Below, piece after piece: positions 1 through 5,319 of a stretch of 5,408 bases of DNA. The stretch covers positions 1 through 5,408 of the forward strand of contig CAZYXP010000227.1 in the NCBI GenBank assembly GCA_964651325.1, written 5' to 3'. Origin of the DNA: JADFOB01 sp964651325 (GTDB lineage: Bacteria; Planctomycetota; Phycisphaerae; UBA1845). The notes below the pieces were generated by a model. It saw nothing but the letters and a program-made list of their open reading frames with translations, was not told where the DNA came from and did no database searches. Each line of letters opens with the position of its first letter. Position 1 is the stretch's first letter. The position numbers and the translations under genes were made by a program.

Positions 1-1
1 G

Positions 2-763
2 CGCACGCGCGTGTCCTTCGAAGCGGGTATGACGCAGCTCGGCGGGCACGGGATCTACCTCGCACCCACCGACATCAGCCTGGGCAAGCGAGAAACCACG
101 GAGGACATTGCGCTCGTCCTGTCGCGCCACGTGAACGGCATCATGGCGCGAGTCTTCGGCCACGACATCGTCACGGAACTGGCCAAGCACGCGACCGTGC
201 CCGTAATCAACGGGCTGAGTGATTATGAGCACCCGTGCCAGATTCTGGCCGATTTTCAGACCATCATCGAGCGAAAAGGCGGATTAAAGGGGCTTACCCT
301 CTGTTACATCGGCGACGGCAACAATGTCGCCCATTCCTTGATGTTCGCCGCCGCGCGCCTGGGCATGAACATGACGGCCATCACGCCGGCCGGATACGAA
401 CCGGCCCAGGCGGTGACCTCCCAGGCGACCGAAATCGCGGCCGAATCCGGATGCCGCATTCATATCGCCAACGAGATGGACGCCGTGCGCGGGGCCGATG
501 TGCTCTACACGGATGTGTGGGCGTCTATGGGCCAAGAGGCGGAGGCGGAGCAGCGCAAGAAGGTGTTCGCCCGCTACACCATCAATGCCGATACAGTCGC
601 CCGCGCGAATGCCGATGCGCTGATTCTCCATTGTCTGCCCGCCCACTACGGCGACGAGATCGATTTCGCTGCGTCGCGACGGCCCAACTCCGCGATCTTC
701 GATCAGGCCGAGAACCGGCTTCACGCCCAAAAGGCGCTCCTGATCCATCTGATGGCCGACTAA
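2..763 (+). CDS. argF: Ornithine carbamoyltransferase, 3' part (5' end outside window)
   Basis: Ornithine carbamoyltransferase joins carbamoyl phosphate and ornithine to give citrulline and phosphate in the cytoplasm; the reaction is reversible and also serves arginine catabolism. The visible 253 residues begin inside the carbamoyl-phosphate-binding S-T-R-T-R motif (RTRVSFE, nt 2-22). About 55 N-terminal residues are therefore missing from a family of roughly 305-330, and the GTG at nt 11 is not the start. Other signatures are HPCQ (nt 230-241), the ornithine-binding DVWASMG loop (nt 512-532), the catalytic HCLPA (nt 629-643) and the typical C-terminal AENRLHAQKALL. DVWASMG and HCLPA favour ornithine over aspartate carbamoyltransferase. 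After HCLPA the chain reads HYGDE rather than the commoner HRGEE, which looks like a lineage variant. Stop is TAA at 761-763. A carbamate kinase gene follows on the same strand, so a catabolic role (arcB) cannot be excluded; argF is the default name. Confidence 0.95.
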   Translation, partial: RTRVSFEAGMTQLGGHGIYLAPTDISLGKRETTEDIALVLSRHVNGIMARVFGHDIVTELAKHATVPVINGLSDYEHPCQILADFQTIIERKGGLKGLTLCYIGDGNNVAHSLMFAAARLGMNMTAITPAGYEPAQAVTSQATEIAAESGCRIHIANEMDAVRGADVLYTDVWASMGQEAEAEQRKKVFARYTINADTVARANADALILHCLPAHYGDEIDFAASRRPNSAIFDQAENRLHAQKALLIHLMAD

Positions 764-802
764 TCGTTGGCTCGGAGCGGGTCGGCATGAATCGACCGGC
801 CC

Positions 803-860
803 CACGAGATCGCCGATGAAAAGAGGGGCCGTGGTAGAAGCCTGCCACCGCACGAGATCG
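803..860. repeat. Two copies of a 10-bp direct repeat in the argF-arcC gap
   Basis: CACGAGATCG occurs at 803-812 and again at 851-860, 48 bp apart, in the 158-bp gap between the two carbamoyl-metabolism genes. The second copy overlaps the loop and the start of the 3' arm of the hairpin at 844-865. The repeat could be a pair of binding sites or a remnant of local duplication. It is short and could be chance. Confidence 0.3.
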
Positions 861-865
861 GTGGC
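844..865 (+). other. Small GC hairpin between argF and arcC
   Basis: GCCACCG (844-850) pairs perfectly with CGGTGGC (859-865) around an 8-nt loop. A run of seven T lies at 889-895, but 23 nt separate it from the stem, so this is not a canonical intrinsic terminator. It may attenuate or stabilise the transcript between the two genes. A second, looser pairing (CGGCCCC 797-803 with GGGGCCG 825-831) lies just upstream. Confidence 0.35.
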
Positions 866-921
866 CCCCGATGGACCGCTCCTACCCGTTTTTTTGGACG
901 CGATTGAAGGGCTTGCCGCTC

Positions 922-1875
922 ATGGGACTTAGAATCGTTGTAGCACTCGGCGGAAACGCCATCACGCAGCCGGATGAGGTGTGCCGTGTGGAGCAGCAGT
1001 TCGCCACCTCCCGTGCAACGGCCCGCGCGCTGGCCGATCTCATCGAGCAGGAGCACTCGCTGGTCATCACCCACGGAAACGGTCCCCAGATCGGGAATTT
1101 TCTCTTGCGAAACGAGGCCGCCGCCAACCGGATCTATCCACTGCCCATGGAGGTGGCCGTGGCCCACGTCCAAGGCGGCATGGGCTTCATGATTGCCGAA
1201 ACCCTCACCAACGAGCTTATGCTGCGAAACATAGATCGTCCGGTGACCGGGTTGATTACCATGATCGAGGTGGATAGCCGAGATCCGTCGTTCGCCGACC
1301 CCACCAAGCCGATTGGACGCACCCTCACTAAGGCCGAGGCGGATCGCTTTGCCGGCGAGGAGGGGTGGCGAATCAGGGAGGTCGCCAAGGGGAAGTACCG
1401 GCGCGTGGTCGCGTCGCCAATACCGGTTCGAATTGTCGAGCAAGACATCATTGGCCGCTGTGTTCAGGCGGGCGATATCGTGGTCGTCTGCGGCGGCGGT
1501 GGGATTCCCGTGGTCCGGCGCGATGACGGCTCGCTTCAAGGCGTGCCCGCCGTGATCGACAAGGATTTTGCCAGCGCCCTTCTGGCGGCCAAGATCGACG
1601 CCGACGCCATGCTGATCCTCACCAACATCGAGCGCGTGTGCCTTGATTTCGGAAAACCGGGGCAACGCGAGATCGAGCGGATGTCGGTTGATGAGGCTCA
1701 AACGCACATGGATGCCGGCCAGTTCCCCGCCGGGTCGATGGGGCCAAAAATCACGGCGGCGATCAACTTCCTGAATGCATCGACACACGACGAAGCCAGG
1801 GTCATTATCGGCCCGCTAGCCCAGGCCACCGAGGCCGTACAAGGCAATGTCGGCACGACGATCAGCAAGCAGTGA
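922..1875 (+). CDS. arcC: Carbamate kinase
   Basis: Carbamate kinase catalyses reversible phosphoryl transfer between carbamoyl phosphate and ADP. In catabolism it gives ATP plus carbamate, which decays to ammonia and CO2. Starting at ATG 922 the protein has 317 residues, the usual family size (about 310-315), and opens with VVALGGNAI. Further amino-acid-kinase-fold motifs are THGNGPQIG (50-58), the HVQGGMGFMI helix (82-91), DPTKPIG (126-132), VVASPIPVRIVE (162-173), CGGGGIPV (190-197), GVPAVIDKDFAS (207-218), ILTNIERV (232-239), FGKP (243-246) and AGSMGPKI (270-277). An in-frame ATG at 871 would add 17 residues unlike the family; 922 is preferred, with a modest GAAGGG (906-911) 10 nt upstream. 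The preceding ornithine carbamoyltransferase supplies its substrate in the citrulline-degrading direction. The 158-bp gap leaves open whether they share one transcript. No arginine deiminase is in view. Confidence 0.95.
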   Translation: MGLRIVVALGGNAITQPDEVCRVEQQFATSRATARALADLIEQEHSLVITHGNGPQIGNFLLRNEAAANRIYPLPMEVAVAHVQGGMGFMIAETLTNELMLRNIDRPVTGLITMIEVDSRDPSFADPTKPIGRTLTKAEADRFAGEEGWRIREVAKGKYRRVVASPIPVRIVEQDIIGRCVQAGDIVVVCGGGGIPVVRRDDGSLQGVPAVIDKDFASALLAAKIDADAMLILTNIERVCLDFGKPGQREIERMSVDEAQTHMDAGQFPAGSMGPKITAAINFLNASTHDEARVIIGPLAQATEAVQGNVGTTISKQ

Positions 1876-1934
1876 GCGAATCAGTACGAACGGGTTAGGA
1901 GGCTGTCCGAGTCGCGGAGGTCCGCAGTGCCACG

Positions 1935-1964
1935 CGGGCTGAAGCCACGCAGCCCGGGCGGGCT
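1935..1964 (+). other. Alternative small hairpins downstream of arcC
   Basis: CGGGCT (1935-1940) can pair with AGCCCG (1951-1956). The same AGCCCG could instead pair with a second CGGGCT at 1959-1964, although that loop would be only 2 nt. GCCACGC is repeated at 1929-1935 and 1944-1950. Only TTT (1964-1966) follows, so this is at best a weak terminator for arcC. Confidence 0.25.
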
Positions 1965-1976
1965 TTCACGGTCCAT

Positions 1977-2018
1977 AAAAAACCGCCTTCCACCGGCGCT
2001 TCTACCGGTGGAAGGCGG
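1977..2018 (-). terminator. Intrinsic terminator of the prepilin-like gene
   Basis: A perfect 14-bp stem is formed by 1983-1996 (CCGCCTTCCACCGG) and 2005-2018, with an 8-nt loop. On the minus strand the stem is followed at once by six T (the A run at 1977-1982). It lies 33 bp beyond the stop codon of the minus-strand gene, the expected place for a Rho-independent terminator. On the plus strand no T run follows (GTCAATG), so it should be less effective for arcC, although the stem could still protect the 3' end of an arcC message. Confidence 0.9.
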
Positions 2019-2051
2019 GTCAATGAGCAAATGCCGCAAAGGGACGCCTGA

Positions 2052-3179
2052 TTACTCAGTTCGAACGCATCCTTCATAGGATGGGCGTCCGTCGCCACTC
2101 GCCATCAAGCCGGTCTCGAGGAGCTCGGCCGGCATCGTGTCCTTCTGCCACCCGTTGCCTCGAACAATAATGCAGCGATTCTGCTCGAAGCTACCGGGCG
2201 TACCCGAATTATCAATCGGGGGATAGGTGTTGAGTTTTTCGTTGCGGTAGTGCGTGGCGTAGCCCTCGGAATCCTCCGTTCCCTCATTCCAAATCTTTTG
2301 AGATTCAGCGTGTCCGTCGACGAAGGCGCGATTAAACGTCCAGTCCCTGGAATGCCATCCCTCGATGGTCTTGGTGGGTCCGGGATCGACGCCAAGCCCG
2401 ATCCAGGTGCAATCATCTATTTCGCGGCGGCAGGACCAAGCCCAACGCCCGATGTTCTCTTCGTAGTACAGCGTGCGCGATGGCGTAACCACCCGCGTGA
2501 TCGGGCGGAGATAGGGCGAATTTGTTTTCATTGGGCCAGCTCCCGCGGCGATCATGAAGATATTGGCCGCGTAGCTGTTTCCAAAGTGGTCGTACGACGA
2601 GCGATCGGTGTGGTCGAGCCAGTCCTGGCAGTGGGCACCACGCGGCGGGCCGTTGTCGCCGGGGCAACTGAACAGCGCGAGATTGAGCCTCGTGTCCTGA
2701 AAGGCGCCTTCGCGGCTGTAGCGGGGGTTCAAGTTGTCCGTGAACCCGCCCGGGTAGAGGATGGCATTCATCGGGCGGCTGGCGGGGCCGAACCCCGACT
2801 TCGTGCCGTACTTGGAGCCGATGTAGTCGAACTCACCGCCGGTGTCGGGGCCGTTGCCACGATACCCCGGACGACCAATACCACTCTTCCCGCCCCATTC
2901 ATACGCCCCAATAAAGGTCGGGTCATTTGCGTCCTGCTCGAATTGCAACGGGTGTACCGGAATGCCCCAGCCGTTTTCGTCGTCGGCTTCATAGACCCGG
3001 CTGCTGGTCGCGATGTTCTTGATATGAGCGATGCAGGCTGACTTCTTCGACTGAGCCCGCGCCGACTCCAGCGACGGCAAGAGGATCGAAATCAACAATG
3101 CGATGATCGCGATCACGACGAGCAGCTCGATCAGTGTAAACGCACTGCGTCGAACCCTAGCATTAACTTGTGTTACCAT
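2052..3179 (-). CDS. Prepilin-like protein with N-terminal methylation/cleavage helix (planctomycete H-X-DG type)
   Basis: This 375-residue protein of unknown function belongs to the type IV pilin/type II secretion pseudopilin-like group. A short basic leader (MVTQVNARVRRSA, 1-13) precedes FTLIELLVVIAIIALLISILLPSL (14-37). Cleavage by prepilin peptidase would fall between Ala13 and Phe14, leaving Glu18 as the conserved Glu5 of the mature protein; position -1 is Ala rather than the usual Gly. The body has CPGD-type cysteine segments and ends in WHSRDWTFNRAFVDGHAE: His276, eleven residues, then Asp288-Gly289, a variant of the H-X9-DG motif common in planctomycete DUF1559-like proteins. About 83 residues follow the motif. 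ATG 3179 is chosen over the in-frame ATG at 3200 because AGGAG lies 7 nt before it. No pilus-assembly gene is nearby, so it stands alone here, with its own terminator and a long leader. It probably assembles or anchors at the cell surface; its ligand is unknown. Confidence 0.85.
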   Translation of the reverse strand: MVTQVNARVRRSAFTLIELLVVIAIIALLISILLPSLESARAQSKKSACIAHIKNIATSSRVYEADDENGWGIPVHPLQFEQDANDPTFIGAYEWGGKSGIGRPGYRGNGPDTGGEFDYIGSKYGTKSGFGPASRPMNAILYPGGFTDNLNPRYSREGAFQDTRLNLALFSCPGDNGPPRGAHCQDWLDHTDRSSYDHFGNSYAANIFMIAAGAGPMKTNSPYLRPITRVVTPSRTLYYEENIGRWAWSCRREIDDCTWIGLGVDPGPTKTIEGWHSRDWTFNRAFVDGHAESQKIWNEGTEDSEGYATHYRNEKLNTYPPIDNSGTPGSFEQNRCIIVRGNGWQKDTMPAELLETGLMASGDGRPSYEGCVRTE

Positions 3180-3186
3180 GAAGGCA

Positions 3187-3191
3187 CTCCT
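3187..3191 (-). promoter_or_regulatory. Shine-Dalgarno site of the prepilin-like gene
   Basis: AGGAG on the minus strand (CTCCT on plus) is 7 nt upstream of the ATG at 3179. It lies inside the coding region implied by the alternative ATG at 3200, which makes 3179 the better start. Confidence 0.8.
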
Positions 3192-3222
3192 AAATCGCAT
3201 CGATCAAGATGCTTACCAATTA

Positions 3223-3273
3223 CCGCCTTGTCTGTTCGCGCCCAACACCTGTTCGGGCCAAATATCTGTTTGC
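3223..3273 (-). repeat. Three contiguous degenerate 17-bp tandem repeats in the 5' leader
   Basis: Read on the minus strand, three abutting 17-nt units are GCAAACAGATATTTGGC (3273-3257), CCGAACAGGTGTTGGGC (3256-3240) and GCGAACAGACAAGGCGG (3239-3223). The core RAACAG keeps the same place in each. The array ends 43 bp before the start codon of the prepilin-like gene. The middle unit with its 3' neighbour can fold as GCCC...GGGC with a bulge (3240-3258). The array could be a multi-site protein-binding region or a set of RNA motifs in the leader. Function is unknown. Confidence 0.5.
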
Positions 3274-3277
3274 GATC

Positions 3278-3290
3278 GCCCCACTGGGGC
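3278..3290 (-). other. Short stem-loop in the leader of the prepilin-like gene
   Basis: GCCCC (3278-3282) pairs with GGGGC (3286-3290) around a 3-nt loop. It lies just before (in the minus-strand reading) the tandem repeats and belongs to the same untranslated leader. Confidence 0.3.
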
Positions 3291-3392
3291 ACCGCCTTCT
3301 TGCCGGCAACGGCTTCTTCCGCGCGCCGACTCGGACCCCGCGACCCCGAATACTGTAACACCTAGGTGGGGGCACTCCCTTTCTGTTGCAGG

Positions 3393-3426
3393 GATAAAAG
3401 CTTATCGGCGAAAACAAAGCGCCGAT
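3393..3426 (-). other. Stem-loop pair near the 5' end of the leader
   Basis: ATCGGCG (3404-3410) pairs with CGCCGAT (3420-3426), a 7-bp stem with an A-rich 9-nt loop. Beside it GATAA (3393-3397) can pair with TTATC (3402-3406), overlapping the first stem by three bases, so the two would compete. If transcription starts near 3504 these lie about 80-110 nt into the leader. This could be a switching structure, but I cannot match it to a known riboswitch consensus. Confidence 0.35.
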
Positions 3427-3488
3427 TTCCGGTCCGGGGGCGTACAGCACTCAAGTCGCCGCTCGGTCTCCACCCCGGCCAGCGCCGC

Positions 3489-3506
3489 TGCTTGAGGCCT
3501 CAAGCA
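3489..3506. promoter_or_regulatory. 18-bp perfect palindrome, candidate operator
   Basis: TGCTTGAGGCCTCAAGCA is its own reverse complement, with no central spacer. A gapless palindrome of this length suits a dimeric DNA-binding repressor or activator better than an RNA hairpin. It overlaps the start site (about 3504) predicted from the minus-strand promoter at 3511-3540, an ideal place for repression. The protein that would bind is not identifiable from this window. Confidence 0.5.
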
Positions 3507-3510
3507 TGCC

Positions 3511-3540
3511 TTTCTAGCATAATCGCACCCTATATGTCAA
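3511..3540 (-). promoter_or_regulatory. Candidate sigma-70-type promoter for the prepilin-like gene
   Basis: On the minus strand a perfect TTGACA (3540-3535) is followed after 18 nt by TAGAAA (3516-3511), which matches TATAAT at four of six positions. The predicted start near 3504 falls inside the 18-bp palindrome and would leave about 325 nt of untranslated leader before the ATG at 3179. The -10 is imperfect, so this is a proposal. Confidence 0.45.
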
Positions 3541-3555
3541 GACACCGGTACTTTC

Positions 3556-3582
3556 AATTCGACGGAAGAAATCCGTCGAATT
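3556..3582. repeat. Inverted repeat with 11-bp perfect arms
   Basis: AATTCGACGGA (3556-3566) and TCCGTCGAATT (3572-3582) are exact reverse complements around the 5-nt AGAAA. Neither strand has a T run directly after the stem; on the plus strand CCCC then six A follow. A simple terminator is therefore unlikely, and an operator or an RNA stem in an upstream transcript is more likely. It lies 16 bp upstream of the minus-strand -35 and about 120 bp before the kinase start, so it could serve either divergent gene. Confidence 0.5.
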
Positions 3583-3597
3583 CCCCAAAAAAGCCGC

Positions 3598-3630
3598 AAA
3601 AAAATTCCCGCCGGGCCCCGACCGAGCGGG
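3598..3630 (-). terminator. Weak terminator-like hairpin with T run, minus strand
   Basis: CCCGC (3607-3611) can pair with GCGGG (3626-3630). On the minus strand AA and then seven T follow (A run at 3598-3604). It would stop antisense transcripts leaving the kinase gene before they reach the prepilin-like promoter. The stem is only 5 bp with a 14-nt GC-rich loop, so the call is tentative. Confidence 0.25.
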
Positions 3631-3631
3631 T

Positions 3632-3642
3632 TATGATATATA
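3632..3642 (+). promoter_or_regulatory. Possible -10 region for the kinase gene
   Basis: TATGAT (3632-3637), running into TATATA (3637-3642), is the only AT-rich -10-like stretch close upstream of the kinase start at 3701. No recognisable -35 lies 16-18 nt before it, where the sequence is GC-rich. It may depend on an activator or an alternative sigma factor, or may not be a promoter. Confidence 0.3.
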
Positions 3643-3700
3643 GAGGCCGGTTCAGGTATCCGAATCGGCGGTGGAATTCTCGTCGCTGGGCCAATCTGCC

Positions 3701-5278
3701 ATGACTTGTCACGTTACCGAACGCGAACTCTGGAGTGGAATCGACCGCAAGGCGCCCGAGGTCATGGACCATCTGCGCTCCTGTCCACGTTGTCGGGATC
3801 GCGCCAAGCTATTCCAGTCGGGTATTGATGCCGTCGCGACTTCCGCCGCGCCCACCCCAGCTACGCCTCCCGAGAAAATCGGACCCTACCGGATCCTACG
3901 GTACCTGGGAGAGGGCGGGATGGGAATCGTATACGAAGGGGAACAGCCCCGAACCGAGCGAACGGTTGCCATCAAGGTAATTCGAGGCGGGCACAACGAC
4001 GAATACCGCGTCAAGCTGTTCCAGCGAGAGGCGCAAACCCTCGCACGGCTTCGCCATCCCGCGATTGGTGCCATCTACGAAGCCCGTCGGACCGACGACG
4101 GGATCGATTACTTCGCGATGGAGCTGGTGCATGGCATGCCCCTGAACACCTACGCCCGTCGGAATCAACTCTCTGTTCCCGCTCGATTGGATTTGTTCTG
4201 TAAGGTGTGCGACGCGATCAACTATGCCCACCTGCGAGGCGTGATTCACCGCGATCTCAAACCCAGCAACATCCTTGTCGACGGTGATGGGAATCCGAAA
4301 GTGCTCGATTTCGGTCTCGCCAGAATCACCGATCCCGACGCCGGCCTTACCCTGACGGGAACCGATGTAGGGCAGGTTATCGGAACATTACCCTATACAA
4401 GTCCTGAGGAGGCGCGCGGCGACCTGGATCAGATCGGGGTTCGCAGCGACGTTTATTCCCTCGGCGTCGTGCTATTCGAATTGTTGACGGGCCGTTTGCC
4501 TTTGAACGTGAGTCGCCATCAATTGCATGAGGCGGTCCGCATTATCAGCGAGGAAGCGCCCCCGCGTCCCGGTCACCTCAACCGCGCGCTTCGTGGCGAC
4601 CTGGAAACCATCCTGCTAAAAGCGCTGGAAAAGGATCCAGCCCGGCGCTATCAGGGTCCGGGGGCGATGGCGGAGGACATCGGACGCCATCTGTCCGACC
4701 AGCCGATTCTCGCCCGACCCGCAAGTAGCTGGTATCGATTTGGCAAACTCGTTGTTCGGCACAAGCTCTTCTTCGTAACCCTCGCCACGTTGTTGGGCGT
4801 GATGCTCGCGGCGGCCTACTGGGTCGGCCAAGCCGAGCGGGGTTTGCAGGAGGCGGCGATGAGGAACGCCAGGCTTGACGAGCAGCACCAGGCGATTCTG
4901 GAACGGCTCCTTGCCGAATCCCGTCATGCCCAGGGGCATTTGGACGCGGCCGAGCCACATTACCGCAAGGCGCTCGTGTCCTTTCAGCGCCTGGGGCTTT
5001 CCGAAGATGTGGTCGCCGTCAGCCTTTCTCTGGCGGATCTGCTCCGCGCCCGTCACGAACCGCGAGATCTTCTGGCGTGTGAAGATGTGCTCTTGGACGC
5101 CTTGGAACTGATGGATCAAGACCCGGAAAGGTGGGCCAAACAGTATCCGAGCGCGCTTACATCGCTTCGGGGAATCTACGGCGCCGGCATGCTTGACGAC
5201 CCGGAGCGGTTCCGCGAGGTTACCGAGGAGATCGAGTCGCGCCAAAAGCCACGAGCGGGCGCGGCCAAGTTGCCGTGA
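3701..5278 (+). CDS. Membrane-anchored Ser/Thr protein kinase with N-terminal zinc finger and TPR-like tail
   Basis: This 525-residue PknB-type kinase transfers phosphate from ATP to Ser/Thr of unknown targets. Residues 3-31 form a zf-HC2/anti-sigma-like finger (Cys3, His24-X3-Cys28-X2-Cys31). The kinase domain spans about 63-331: glycine loop GEGGMG (70-75), VAIK with Lys92, helix-C Glu110, HRDLKPSN (183-190, catalytic Asp185), DFG (203-205), SPEE (234-237), DVYSLG (250-255) and Arg315. All catalytic residues are present. One transmembrane helix follows (about 356-375), putting the kinase in the cytoplasm. The outer part (376-525) is helical, with one clear TPR-like unit (HAQGHLDAAEPHYRKAL, 409-425) and a possible second. 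Many planctomycete relatives carry longer TPR arrays, so this sensor is short. ATG 3701 starts directly before the finger; an in-frame GTG at 3671 would add 10 residues. Neither start has a strong ribosome site. The gene is divergent from the prepilin-like gene. Confidence 0.92.
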   Translation: MTCHVTERELWSGIDRKAPEVMDHLRSCPRCRDRAKLFQSGIDAVATSAAPTPATPPEKIGPYRILRYLGEGGMGIVYEGEQPRTERTVAIKVIRGGHNDEYRVKLFQREAQTLARLRHPAIGAIYEARRTDDGIDYFAMELVHGMPLNTYARRNQLSVPARLDLFCKVCDAINYAHLRGVIHRDLKPSNILVDGDGNPKVLDFGLARITDPDAGLTLTGTDVGQVIGTLPYTSPEEARGDLDQIGVRSDVYSLGVVLFELLTGRLPLNVSRHQLHEAVRIISEEAPPRPGHLNRALRGDLETILLKALEKDPARRYQGPGAMAEDIGRHLSDQPILARPASSWYRFGKLVVRHKLFFVTLATLLGVMLAAAYWVGQAERGLQEAAMRNARLDEQHQAILERLLAESRHAQGHLDAAEPHYRKALVSFQRLGLSEDVVAVSLSLADLLRARHEPRDLLACEDVLLDALELMDQDPERWAKQYPSALTSLRGIYGAGMLDDPERFREVTEEIESRQKPRAGAAKLP

Positions 5279-5299
5279 ACCGAGTATGGCGTCAAGAAT

Positions 5300-5316
5300 G
5301 AATTGGGGGGGAATTC
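5300..5316. repeat. G7 tract flanked by GAATT/AATTC
   Basis: Seven G (5305-5311) sit between GAATT (5300-5304) and its reverse complement AATTC (5312-5316). It lies 21 bp after the kinase stop and just before the hairpin unit at 5320-5380, so it may mark the edge of that unit. Confidence 0.3.
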
Positions 5317-5319
5317 CAT

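Noticed and set aside
871..921. Upstream ATG at 871 as the start of carbamate kinase
   Set aside because: It would add 17 residues with no family counterpart and includes a T7 tract. ATG 922 gives the usual length and places VVALGGNAI at the N-terminus.
760..1788. 342-codon open frame on the minus strand opposite arcC
   Set aside because: The plus strand encodes a full carbamate kinase with all family motifs. The antisense frame shows no recognisable domain and is a by-product of GC-rich codon use.
2250..3041. 263-codon plus-strand open frame within the prepilin-like gene
   Set aside because: It lies wholly opposite a gene with a clear prepilin N-terminus, Shine-Dalgarno site and terminator, and has no recognisable motif.
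3360..3368. Short palindrome CACCTAGGTG around 3359-3368
   Set aside because: Ten-base palindromes are expected several times by chance in a window this size.
3355..3450. Possible c-di-GMP-I (GEMM) riboswitch, because ACAAAGC and CCGG occur near a hairpin
   Set aside because: The required order of a tetraloop hairpin between AAACC and GGGACGCAAAGC is absent. The similarity is limited to a few bases and is mainly on the strand opposite the likely leader.
3103..3495. 130-codon plus-strand open frame in the divergent spacer
   Set aside because: It begins opposite the prepilin signal helix, crosses the repeats and hairpins, and its composition is low in recognisable protein structure.
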